NCBI GenBank assembly: GCA_046049865.1
Contig: JBJOQO010000003.1
Location: 1 to 64,000 of the forward strand
Length of the DNA stretch: 64,000 bases
Source of the DNA: JANPCX01 sp046049865
GTDB lineage: Bacteria; Pseudomonadota; Gammaproteobacteria; Burkholderiales; Burkholderiaceae_C
Direction: 5' to 3'
In this document: positions 37,908 to 45,676 of the stretch, one piece after another
Numbering within the stretch: position 1 is the stretch's first letter
How the letters are laid out: every line of letters begins with the position of its first letter
Translations under genes and position numbers: made by a program
Notes under the pieces: model-generated
The model's database searches: none
Told to the model about the DNA's origin: nothing
The model's input: the letters and a program-made list of their open reading frames with translations, nothing else

Positions 37908-37978
37908 GGCCCGATGCTATCCCGCCAATTCTGAGCCGCAGCACTGGCGTCGTGCAAGCCGCAACAGGCGCGCTGCAA

Positions 37979-38791
37979 TCAAGCGCCGCGCAATTGGTGT
38001 TTGCTGCCGGGCATGTCGTCGACCACGCCTGCGACGTCGTCGTCTCGGAAATGGGTGCGGTGGTCGCGTGGCGCTACCGTGGGTTGCGCTGCCACTTCAT
38101 GTGACTCTTCCGCAGTAAATTCCAGGCCACGCAAACTGTCGAAGCGACTGTCAGGCGCAAAGAAAGAGTCTTGGAAGGCGTTCGCGTCCTGCCACAAATG
38201 GGTGCGCTGTGCTCTGCGCGATGCGACCGCCGTCACCAAGGATTCCCGGGCCTGGGTCAACCCTGCAGGCACGGGCAGGCTTTGTGCCGGCGTCAGCGGT
38301 GCGGTGCCCGCCTGTTGCGGCACCAGTTGGTGCAGCTCATCCAAGGACGGTAGCTGATCGGGGGGGCAGCGCAGATACTGAATTCGGCACGCCGCCAGCA
38401 CTGCCTGTTTGATCTGAATGACGCGACGCGAGGTGCCACGGTCCAACTCCAAGTCGATGGCCGCCAAGACCCGCCCGTTGGCGCTGCAAATCGCAAAACC
38501 GACATGAATGGAACCCAGCAGGTCGTACCAGTATCGGGTTGCGCTCGTATCTACTGGCTGGCAAAAACGAACCAGGGGCAGCTTGGAGAGCACGACATGC
38601 TGGGGCAGTGCATCCCGCAGCAGGCGGTAGGCGCGGCGCTCGTTGGTGTTGAACACGGGCCGCGGCGTCAGGGCCCAATCACTTGGCAGCGGCAGAGGCT
38701 TTTTGCGTCTGCCCAAGAGGCCCCAGTAGGTGACGGCCGCCATCAGCAAGCAGAGTGCGGCGCCAGCCAAGATCCAGGTCGAATTACTCAT
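37979..38791 (-). CDS. Membrane-anchored DUF2726-like protein
   Basis: A 270-residue protein with an N-terminal transmembrane helix (WILAGAALCLLMAAVTYWGLL), a basic stop-transfer RRKK, and a cytoplasmic DUF2726-like domain. That domain starts at VFNTNERRAYRLLRDALP and continues with VGFAICSANGRVLAAIDLEL and IKQAVLAACRIQYLRCPP. The D-x-x-(x)-D/E-x-E pattern in this fold resembles PD-(D/E)xK nucleases, but activity is unproven. The C-terminal 90 residues look disordered. It is separated from srkA by 71 bp and reads the same way. Confidence 0.7.
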   Translation of the reverse strand: MSNSTWILAGAALCLLMAAVTYWGLLGRRKKPLPLPSDWALTPRPVFNTNERRAYRLLRDALPQHVVLSKLPLVRFCQPVDTSATRYWYDLLGSIHVGFAICSANGRVLAAIDLELDRGTSRRVIQIKQAVLAACRIQYLRCPPDQLPSLDELHQLVPQQAGTAPLTPAQSLPVPAGLTQARESLVTAVASRRAQRTHLWQDANAFQDSFFAPDSRFDSLRGLEFTAEESHEVAAQPTVAPRDHRTHFRDDDVAGVVDDMPGSKHQLRGA

Positions 38792-38975
38792 CTACGGGGG
38801 GCGGTACTGCGATTGATGAAAATGAAAAGCGTGGTGGACTGTCTCACAGGTTCGCAGTGATCGCAAACTTTGCATGCGGACATTGATTCACCGAACGTGA
38901 CAATATGTTACTTCGTATGCTGGCGCAAAACATCCCCCTAAGCGAGGTGATTGAGGCCAAATATGGGGGTACAAG

Positions 38976-39824
38976 TCAAGGTTTTTGGGAGGAGGTGGGT
39001 TGGGCTTTTGTTTCGGTTGAGCCAGGACTGTCGGGCTGGGACGGGATCGGTTGTTCGTTTTGCGCTTTTCGCGTGTCGTCATGCGTCACGCCCCATGCCG
39101 ATTCCACCAGGTCCTGCAAGCCTTTGGCCTGCGCTTTGAACTGGTAGTTCAGTTCGGCTGCCTGATCCGCTAAGGCCTCCTCCAGATGTGACGCCAAGTT
39201 GTCATCGGGAAGTGCCAGCCACGCTTCGCTCTCATTGGCCTGTCGTTTGGCAACCGCACCTGCGCGACGGGCAATTTTCAGCATCGCGTCGTTCTCGGAG
39301 AGCGCGTGTATGAAGAGAGCGTCGACGTTCCGGTTGCGGGCGTGCAAGACCGCGTGATCGAACAATTGGCTCCCATAGCCTCGCCCGCGGCGGCTTGGCA
39401 ACACGGAAACCCCGAACTCCGCCATGCGATTGGTCACTCGGCCTGCGCCAGACGGTGGATAGGCGAGATGAGCCATGGCAATGAGTGCCAGGTGTCGGTT
39501 GAAAATGCCGAATACCTCGTCCCGGTCGAAGTCCAGCATGTCCACATACTTTCGAACTTGGGCTGGGCCCGCGATGTAACCAAATCGCAAATAGAGATCG
39601 TGTGGGGGCAAGCTGAGCAGGTGCTCCGCTATACGGTCCCGATGGCGCGGGGCCAATGCCCGTATCGGAACCCAGGTCCACAACCGTTCATAGAGCGGCG
39701 CTTTCTTGGAGGGCGGGGTTGAGTCGCCCTCGTGGCGGGGGCTTGAGGCGCCGCCATCCCCGCGTTCCAGCGGTACGAATTCCGCAACCAAATCGGATGT
39801 CGCGTGGTAGTTTGGTGTTTCCAT
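38976..39824 (-). CDS. GNAT-family N-acetyltransferase
   Basis: A 282-residue protein with a central GNAT domain of about 150 residues. The acetyl-CoA pyrophosphate loop is LPSRRGRGYGSQLFDHAVLHA, matching Q/R-x-x-G-x-G/A closely, and the preceding strand is MAEFGVSV. N- and C-terminal extensions (about 45 and 75 residues) are polar and low-complexity, the latter ending in a Ser/Pro/Thr/Gln-rich tail. The acceptor is unknown. It is divergent from rplM, with its own upstream region in the shared 347-bp gap. Confidence 0.85.
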   Translation of the reverse strand: METPNYHATSDLVAEFVPLERGDGGASSPRHEGDSTPPSKKAPLYERLWTWVPIRALAPRHRDRIAEHLLSLPPHDLYLRFGYIAGPAQVRKYVDMLDFDRDEVFGIFNRHLALIAMAHLAYPPSGAGRVTNRMAEFGVSVLPSRRGRGYGSQLFDHAVLHARNRNVDALFIHALSENDAMLKIARRAGAVAKRQANESEAWLALPDDNLASHLEEALADQAAELNYQFKAQAKGLQDLVESAWGVTHDDTRKAQNEQPIPSQPDSPGSTETKAQPTSSQKP

Positions 39825-40171
39825 GGGGTGGTGACTCCGGCAGAAGCCTGCGTTGCCGCATCATATCGGGTTTACCCTAGTCTGCGACCTCTAAACCGCT
39901 TTCGCTTTGACGGGGCGTGGTCTTCGCGACTGCTCGATGATCCCGGAGGGGGGGGGGCAGAACAGCCGGGGTGTCATGGAAACTGCCGGATGGCGCATCT
40001 ACGCCTGAAGCTGCTATAATCTTCGGTTCTCCCTGATGTGCTCGGGGGAGTAACAACAGCTTTGCGTTGTTGCGCCACTGTGTTGCCACCTAAGAGGCCG
40101 CCATTCTAAAGAAGCGGTACCGACCGTGCGCTGTGCAGTGGTACTGGGCAAGATTAACTCATCGAAACACC
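39825..40171. other. Divergent GNAT/rplM intergenic region with structured rplM leader
   Basis: This 347-bp gene-free region contains a run of ten G (39948-39957), the rplM promoter -10, and a roughly 145-base rplM 5' leader. In the leader I see hairpins AACAAC/GTTGTT (40052-40071) and GTACC/GGTAC (about 40118-40145). Such leaders on ribosomal-protein operons often mediate autoregulation, but no known motif is matched. Confidence 0.55.
40012..40020 (+). promoter_or_regulatory. Extended -10 promoter for rplM-rpsI
   Basis: TGCTATAAT contains a perfect TATAAT (40015-40020) with an extended TG. No good -35 hexamer lies 17 bp upstream, as is common for extended -10 promoters. Transcription would start near 40027. 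Confidence 0.6.
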
Positions 40172-40600
40172 ATGAAAACCTTCAGCGCCAAACCGGCCGA
40201 AGTGACGCATGAGTGGTTTGTGATTGACGCGACCGATAAGGTTCTCGGACGGGTGGCCAGTGAAGTCGCCCTCCGCTTGCGCGGCAAACACAAAGCCATT
40301 TACACGCCTCACGTCGACACCGGCGACTTCATCGTCATCGTTAACTCCGACAAAATCCGCGTGACCGGCAACAAAGCCAATGACAAGGTGTACTACCGTC
40401 ACTCTGGTCATCCTGGCGGCATTCATGCCACCAAGTTCAAGGACATGCAAGCCAAGCACCCAACCCGTGCGATTGAGAAAGCCGTCAAAGGCATGCTCCC
40501 TAAGGGTCCGCTGGGTTACGCCATGATCAAGAAGCTGAAGGTTTATGCCGGTGCCTCGCATCCGCATACGGCTCAGCAGCCTAAAGTGCTGGACATCTAA
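40172..40600 (+). CDS. rplM: Ribosomal protein L13
   Basis: Large-subunit ribosomal protein uL13, 142 residues, exactly the E. coli length. The start MKTFSAKPAEV is chosen over a longer frame that would run through the leader. Conserved blocks are HEWFVIDATDKVLGRVAS, HKAIYTPHVDTGDFIVIVN and HPTRAIEKAVKGMLPKGPLG. It is the first gene of the rplM-rpsI operon; rpsI begins nine bases after its stop. Confidence 0.98.
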   Translation: MKTFSAKPAEVTHEWFVIDATDKVLGRVASEVALRLRGKHKAIYTPHVDTGDFIVIVNSDKIRVTGNKANDKVYYRHSGHPGGIHATKFKDMQAKHPTRAIEKAVKGMLPKGPLGYAMIKKLKVYAGASHPHTAQQPKVLDI

Positions 40601-40609
40601 GGAACCGTG

Positions 40610-41002
40610 ATGATTGGAAATTGGAATTACGGAACGGGTCGCCGCAAATCGTCGGTTGCACGTGTGTTCATCAAAAAAGGTACGGGTCAAATCATTGTCA
40701 ACGGCAAACCCGTTGAGCAGTATTTTGGTCGTCAAACCTCGATCATGGTGGTGAAGCAGCCTTTGATGCTGACCTCCAACGAAGCCGCATTTGATGTCAA
40801 AGTCAATGTGCATGGCGGTGGTGAGTCGGGCCAAGCCGGCGCGGTTCGCCATGGCATCACCCGTGCATTGATCGACTATGACGCCGCATTGAAGCCGCCA
40901 CTGAAACACGCTGGTTTTGTCACGCGCGATGCACGTGAAGTCGAGCGTAAAAAGGTCGGTTTCCACGGCGCTCGTCGTCGTAAGCAGTTCAGCAAGCGCT
41001 AA
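40610..41002 (+). CDS. rpsI: Ribosomal protein S9
   Basis: Small-subunit protein uS9, 130 residues as in E. coli. The ATG at 40610 is preferred to a GTG directly before it, since GGAA sits five bases upstream. The core GTGRRKSSVARVFIKKGTG and the conserved C-terminal tail GARRRKQFSKR, which reaches the ribosomal P site, are both present. It is followed by a strong terminator. Confidence 0.98.
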   Translation: MIGNWNYGTGRRKSSVARVFIKKGTGQIIVNGKPVEQYFGRQTSIMVVKQPLMLTSNEAAFDVKVNVHGGGESGQAGAVRHGITRALIDYDAALKPPLKHAGFVTRDAREVERKKVGFHGARRRKQFSKR

Positions 41003-41040
41003 TCACCAGCGCTCGAAAGAAGCTCTTGGAGCAGATCACG

Positions 41041-41071
41041 ACAGGCCGCTTTGTTGCGGCCTGTTTTGTTT
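41041..41071 (+). terminator. Rho-independent terminator after rpsI
   Basis: Perfect 9-bp stem ACAGGCCGC/GCGGCCTGT (41041-41049 and 41056-41064) with a six-base loop and a T-rich tail TTTGTTT. Confidence 0.92.
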
Positions 41072-41097
41072 GAGCGTCAGATTTTTCCCCCTACACC

Positions 41098-41820
41098 ATG
41101 CGCTGGAAACTACTGCGACGGCGACTGTCAGTGAGCGCACCACGCATGATTGTGCGCAGCCATATGCCTTGGCCGTTGCGTTGGGTCATACTGGCCTTGA
41201 TGCTTGGCTTTTCTGCAGCGTTGGCATTGTGGGCGTTTGAATTCGGCAAGGAGATTGCTGGCCTGGATCGAAACGCCAAAGCGGAGTTGCTGGAGCTTCG
41301 ATCTCAAGCCGAGAAGCTCAAGGCCGAGCGTGACGCTGCGGTCTCGTCGGCCAACACGGCCGAAAGCAAGTGGAAAACTGATCAAGCCTCCTACGACAGC
41401 TTGGTGCAACAACTCAAGGCCTCACAAACCGAAACCATGGCCTTGAAGGCTGATTTGGGATTTTTCGAACGGTTACTGCCTGCGAATTCCAGCGGGTCAG
41501 ACAACCAAGGAATTTCGGTTCGCGGATTGCAACTTGAGCCGCAAGCACCCGGCCAATTGAGGTTCCAACTGCTGTTGATGCAGCTTGGAAAAACCTTGCC
41601 CGAGTTTCAAGGGCGCTATGAACTCACACTCGCGGGCCAGTTGGACGGCAAACCCTGGACATGGGTGCCACCGCTGACCAAAACGAATGTCGTTCTCAAG
41701 CAGTACTTGCGACTGGAGGGGATGATTGAATTTCCCGTTGCCGCCGTGGTAAAAAGCGTGACCGTCAAGGTGCTTGATACGCAGGGCGCGGTCAAGGCGA
41801 GTCAAACCACCAAGCTATAG
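41098..41820 (+). CDS. DUF6776-like coiled-coil membrane protein
   Basis: A 240-residue single-span protein. A basic N-terminus precedes one transmembrane helix (WVILALMLGFSAALALWAF), then a coiled coil at about residues 55-120 rich in Leu/Ala/Glu/Lys. The C-terminal beta domain contains RGLQLEPQAPGQLRFQLLLM and RYELTLAGQLDGKPWTW. Similar proteins sit next to bactofilin genes in Burkholderiales and are annotated DUF6776. The function is unknown; the neighbours suggest an envelope or cytoskeletal role. It could start later, at the internal Met before PWPLRWVI. Confidence 0.7.
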   Translation: MRWKLLRRRLSVSAPRMIVRSHMPWPLRWVILALMLGFSAALALWAFEFGKEIAGLDRNAKAELLELRSQAEKLKAERDAAVSSANTAESKWKTDQASYDSLVQQLKASQTETMALKADLGFFERLLPANSSGSDNQGISVRGLQLEPQAPGQLRFQLLLMQLGKTLPEFQGRYELTLAGQLDGKPWTWVPPLTKTNVVLKQYLRLEGMIEFPVAAVVKSVTVKVLDTQGAVKASQTTKL

Positions 41821-41897
41821 CAGGCTGAGCGTCTTTTGTAGATGCCCGCAAAAAAAAGCTCTCAACCTCTAAGTCTGCCAACCCCGAAGGTGCACAC

Positions 41898-42296
41898 ATG
41901 TTCAACAAAAAAAAACAGCCGCCAATTCGTACATTGATTGGTGAAGGAACTGTGATCCAGGGCGAACTGAAGTTTTCCGAGGGCATGCGCATTGACGGCC
42001 ATGTCAATGGCGATGTAACCGCGGTCGGAGACGGCGCCAGCATTTTGGTGATCAGTGAAAATGCCCGCGTTACTGGCAAGGTCAAGGCTGGGCATGTGAT
42101 CATCAGCGGTGAGGTGGTGGGCCCGGTGCACTCCGACGAGCTCTTGGAATTGCAGCCCAAAGCCCGTGTTGTTGGAAATGTCAGCTATGGCGTGCTTGAA
42201 ATGCACCAAGGTGCCTCCATTGATGGTGAGGTGCACCCGATCAAGTCTGACGCCGCCCCCGTGCTGAAGTTGGCCGCATCTGCGGCCGATGTTTGA
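41898..42296 (+). CDS. Bactofilin
   Basis: Polymer-forming cytoskeletal protein, 132 residues. A short basic N-terminus (MFNKKKQPPIRTLIGEGT) precedes the right-handed beta-helix domain, with hydrophobic turns such as ELKFSEGMRIDGHVNGDV, HVIISGEVVGPVHSDELLEL and YGVLEMHQGASIDGEV. Bactofilins form filaments that recruit cell-wall enzymes. An M23 peptidase gene, a frequent bactofilin partner, lies about 2 kb away but on the other strand. It sits 77 bp after the coiled-coil membrane protein and 47 bp before erpA, so a small operon is plausible. Confidence 0.93.
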   Translation: MFNKKKQPPIRTLIGEGTVIQGELKFSEGMRIDGHVNGDVTAVGDGASILVISENARVTGKVKAGHVIISGEVVGPVHSDELLELQPKARVVGNVSYGVLEMHQGASIDGEVHPIKSDAAPVLKLAASAADV

Positions 42297-42343
42297 TTGA
42301 ACCGTGAACCGAATTGTTGAAAAATTGAATTGAAGGACATGCC

Positions 42344-42724
42344 ATGAGCGCACTCGCAGAACAAACCTCCACACCGAACACTGAGCTTGCACCGCCCGTG
42401 CCACTGGTTTTTACCGACAGTGCGGCATCTAAAGTGAAGGAGCTGGTTGATGAAGAGGGCAACCCCGATCTGAAACTGCGGGTTTTTGTGCAGGGCGGTG
42501 GCTGCTCAGGTTTTCAGTACGGTTTCACGTTCGATGAAATCGTCAACGAAGACGATACCCAAATGAATAAAAACGGCGTTACTTTGCTGATCGACGCGAT
42601 GAGTTTGCAGTACCTGGCCGGCGCCGAGATCGACTACAAAGATGATCTACAAGGAGCCCAGTTCGTCATCAAAAACCCCAATGCCACCACGACCTGTGGT
42701 TGTGGCTCAAGTTTTTCCGTCTGA
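42344..42724 (+). CDS. erpA: Iron-sulfur cluster insertion protein ErpA
   Basis: A-type carrier that delivers Fe-S clusters to apo-enzymes such as the isoprenoid enzymes IspG/H, 126 residues. The three cluster cysteines are C54 in GGGCSGFQYGF and C118/C120 in TTCGCGSSFSV, the exact A-type pattern. The N-terminal 20 residues are a variable extension. It ends before a bidirectional terminator facing anmK. Confidence 0.96.
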   Translation: MSALAEQTSTPNTELAPPVPLVFTDSAASKVKELVDEEGNPDLKLRVFVQGGGCSGFQYGFTFDEIVNEDDTQMNKNGVTLLIDAMSLQYLAGAEIDYKDDLQGAQFVIKNPNATTTCGCGSSFSV

Positions 42725-42743
42725 GTCTTTGCGTTTCAAACAA

Positions 42744-42772
42744 ATAAGGCCACCGCAAGGTGGCCTTTGTTC
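42744..42772. terminator. Bidirectional terminator between erpA and anmK
   Basis: Perfect 9-bp stem AAGGCCACC/GGTGGCCTT (42746-42754 and 42759-42767) with a GCAA tetraloop and a T-rich right flank. Convergent genes on either side can both use it. Confidence 0.85.
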
Positions 42773-42798
42773 TTTGTATTTGCTGTTTCGGTGTGTGA

Positions 42799-43998
42799 TC
42801 AGCGTGCCGGATACAGCGCTCCCAGCACACGCGGCCCCTTCGCCCCGGTCACTGCGGGCACATTGCCAGGTGCCCGGTGTTTGTGCGCCCAGGCCAGCCA
42901 GGCGAAAGCAGCCGCTTCGACCTGTTGGGGTGGTACCCCCAGTGCTGCGGTCGTATCGACCCGGGTGCTGGGAAGCGCTCGGGTCAGGGCAGACATCAAT
43001 GCCTTGTTGTAGGCACCACCACCGCAAACATAGAGGGATTGAACCTCGTGCATCGCGCGTCGCAATTCACGGGTGATGGACTGCACCGTAAGCGCCAGCA
43101 AGGTCGCTTGCACATCACTTGCCTTGAGCGACCCAACAGGGCCCACGGCCATCAGTTTGTGGGTCAACCAGTCGCTGTTGAATAGATCTCGGCCTGTGCT
43201 TTTGGGCGCTGGCCGCGCAAAGTATGGGTCGCTCAGGCAAACGTCGAGCAAAGTTTGGTTGACTTGGCCCTGCGCTGCCCACTGACCCGCGTCGTCGTAG
43301 GGCGCACCCGTGTGCTCTTTGCACCAATGGTCCATGAGCACATTGCCGGGCCCGCAATCCAAGCCCAAACAAGTGCCGTCGCGCTTGAGCAAACTCAGGT
43401 TGCTGATGCCTCCGACGTTCAGCACCGCGCGGTCTGCGCCTGGCTCAGCGAAGAGGGCCTGATGGAAGGCAGGCACCAAGGGCGCGCCTTGTCCGCCGGC
43501 CGCCACGTCACGACTGCGGAAATCGGCGATGACGTCGATGCCGCACAACTCGGCCAGCAAGGCCGGTTGGTTCAACTGCAGCGTGTAGCCCAACGTGCCA
43601 TCGGCAAGACGGGGTTGGTGGCGCACGGTTTGTCCATGGCTCGCAATAGCAGTGATCTGCTCAGCTTTGATGCCGGTGTCTCGCAGTAACTCGTGGACAG
43701 CCTGCGCATAGACCTGGGACACGGCGTTGGCAGCCAATGCGGCACGGTGCAATTCGTTGAGGCCTGCGCTGTTAAGTGACAGCAGCTCGTCCACCAAAGC
43801 GGCGTCGTAGGGACAGTGCACATGCCCGATGACGGTGAGGTGCGAGGGTGTTCGGGTACCAGCTTTTTCTGACGGGCTGGCCATCTGCACCAATGCCGAA
43901 TCCACACCATCCATGGAAGTGCCCGACATCAGACCGATGTAAAGCTCCTGCACTTGCTCTGGAGTGTCTGCGGTGGACTGTATTGCAGACGGACTCAA
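42799..43998 (-). CDS. anmK: Anhydro-N-acetylmuramic acid kinase
   Basis: Phosphorylates and opens 1,6-anhydroMurNAc during peptidoglycan recycling, 399 residues. The ATP-binding and substrate opening motif is YIGLMSGTSMDGVDSALVQM. Further family motifs are IASHGQTVRHQPR, DFRSRDVAAGGQGAPLVP and NVGGISNLSLL, followed by the GPGN-containing stretch LGLDCGPGNVLMD. The N-terminal 20 residues are a non-conserved extension. It sits eight bases after the M23 peptidase gene, so the two are likely one unit dealing with cell-wall turnover. Confidence 0.95.
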   Translation of the reverse strand: MSPSAIQSTADTPEQVQELYIGLMSGTSMDGVDSALVQMASPSEKAGTRTPSHLTVIGHVHCPYDAALVDELLSLNSAGLNELHRAALAANAVSQVYAQAVHELLRDTGIKAEQITAIASHGQTVRHQPRLADGTLGYTLQLNQPALLAELCGIDVIADFRSRDVAAGGQGAPLVPAFHQALFAEPGADRAVLNVGGISNLSLLKRDGTCLGLDCGPGNVLMDHWCKEHTGAPYDDAGQWAAQGQVNQTLLDVCLSDPYFARPAPKSTGRDLFNSDWLTHKLMAVGPVGSLKASDVQATLLALTVQSITRELRRAMHEVQSLYVCGGGAYNKALMSALTRALPSTRVDTTAALGVPPQQVEAAAFAWLAWAHKHRAPGNVPAVTGAKGPRVLGALYPAR

Positions 43999-44006
43999 GC
44001 CGTGAC

Positions 44007-45434
44007 CTATTCGGCAGTCCAGCCGTTCTCACCCAAGGTTTGGGCGGTGGCCAGTTTAGATTTGGACGCTTGGGCCAATTGTTGGAACTGAACACGCGCC
44101 GCGCCCGACAAAGACAATGTTTCTGCACCCTTGGCCAAAATCATGGGGTCCACATGTTCGTCCTTCACTTTCAGTTCGAAGTGAAGGTGGGGACCTGTTG
44201 CCCAACCTGTTGCACCGACCGCACCAATGTGGTCGCCTTGTCCCACTTTTTGGCCCACTTTCACGTCGATTCGACTCAAGTGGGCGTAGAGGGTGGACTT
44301 GTCTGAGGCATGTTTGATGGACACCACGTTGCCGTAGCCGTTTTGCCAACCCGCGAAATGCACGACACCGTCAGCCACTGTCCGAACGGGGGTTCCAGTG
44401 GGGGCACCATAGTCAACACCCTTGTGTTGGCGCCAGGTGTTCAAGATGGGGTGCAGGCGCATGGCAAAACCAGACGTCACCCGCGAGAACTCCATGGGGC
44501 TCGCCAAAAAGCTGCGTTGTTTGCTTTGGCCATTCAAATCGAAGTAAGCACCTTTGGCACTTCCTTCTTGGTACCAAACGGCAGAGTAACTGCGGCCTTT
44601 GTTGATGAACTCAGCCGCCAGTACCCGTCCCGTGCCCTGGTTCCACGAAATGGGCTCGCCGTCTGCGGTGGGAATTTCATAAACCACGCTGAAGGAATCA
44701 CCTTTGCGCAGCTCGCGGTGAAAGTCGATGTCGGTCGAAAAAATTTCCGCCATCTGCACGGCGATGGGGTCGGGAATGTTGGCTGCATCGGTCGCAGCAA
44801 ACAAGGACGAACGGATGCTGCCGCTGCCCAAGCGCCATTGGTTCGAGAGGCCAACGGTCTCGGACGTGCTGGTGAACGCGCCCAAACCATCGGTCCGGAT
44901 CGACAGCCGGGTGAAGTGCGTGGCTATCAGATCGCTGCGTTCGGCGTGGTAGCGCGCTACCAGTTCTTGCAGGCGACCTTGCGCATCGGTGCGCACTTGC
45001 ACCATTTTGCCGCCGCGTCCAGCGAGCAGTTTGCGAGCGGTGGAATCGTTGCGCAAAAAGGCGGTGGCCTCGCGGTCAGAGACTTGAAGTCGTCGGAACA
45101 AACTGTCCGCAGTGTCACTGGCCCGCGTCACGTCGCCCCGGAAAAGCTGCAAATCCTGGTCGGCGAGCAACGCCAGTTGAGGGCCCAGATCCAATGTCGG
45201 CAAGGTTTGAGCCACCACACGCCGGGGCAGGTCGGAGGCATCAGGAGCCAGGGGCGACAAACCAAACGCCGTCGCGGCAAAACCAAACAGCACCGCAACC
45301 AAGCCGGCCGAAACGCTCCGGGGATGCTCATGAACCCAGCGACCGAACGTGCTCAGTGTGGGGTTGGGGTGCAAGGTGGCCGATGAATCGGCACTGTCAG
45401 AAGAATTCAACCGCATCAGTTCTTGTGCGGGCAT
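44007..45434 (-). CDS. M23 (LytM-type) peptidoglycan peptidase
   Basis: Membrane-anchored zinc endopeptidase or amidase activator, about 475 residues. The start is uncertain; MPAQELMRLNSS at 45434 is chosen because the longer frame adds Cys/His-rich residues unlike the family. One N-terminal membrane segment (VSAGLVAVLFGFAATAFGL) precedes an OapA/peptidase-associated region. The catalytic domain has the Zn ligands in MRLHPILNTWRQHKGVDYG (H-x-x-x-D) and GPHLHFELKV (HxH), so it is predicted active. Directly upstream of anmK; divergent from tyrS. Confidence 0.9.
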   Translation of the reverse strand: MPAQELMRLNSSDSADSSATLHPNPTLSTFGRWVHEHPRSVSAGLVAVLFGFAATAFGLSPLAPDASDLPRRVVAQTLPTLDLGPQLALLADQDLQLFRGDVTRASDTADSLFRRLQVSDREATAFLRNDSTARKLLAGRGGKMVQVRTDAQGRLQELVARYHAERSDLIATHFTRLSIRTDGLGAFTSTSETVGLSNQWRLGSGSIRSSLFAATDAANIPDPIAVQMAEIFSTDIDFHRELRKGDSFSVVYEIPTADGEPISWNQGTGRVLAAEFINKGRSYSAVWYQEGSAKGAYFDLNGQSKQRSFLASPMEFSRVTSGFAMRLHPILNTWRQHKGVDYGAPTGTPVRTVADGVVHFAGWQNGYGNVVSIKHASDKSTLYAHLSRIDVKVGQKVGQGDHIGAVGATGWATGPHLHFELKVKDEHVDPMILAKGAETLSLSGAARVQFQQLAQASKSKLATAQTLGENGWTAE

Positions 45435-45676
45435 TGCGGCCCGATCAGCGAGCTTGGTGATGACGCTACCCAAGCAGGGATTGCAGTGTGGCCGGCATCG
45501 GGCCTCTAAAATCAGGCCCAATCCCGACTTCGCTGGCATAACAACCCGATGACAACCAGGTCATGCCTTAGCGAAAACGAGGGCCGAGTATAACGGCCCA
45601 GGTTTCTTGAGCGGTGGGCAATAGCCCGAGTTCAACCAAGGAAACCGGCTTCATATTTCACATTAAAAAAACAAAC

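Noticed and set aside
38905..39147. 80-codon plus-strand frame overlapping the GNAT gene
   Set aside because: The first 24 residues (MLLRMLAQNIPLSEV...) look protein-like, but most of it runs antisense through the GNAT tail and it has no ribosome-binding site.
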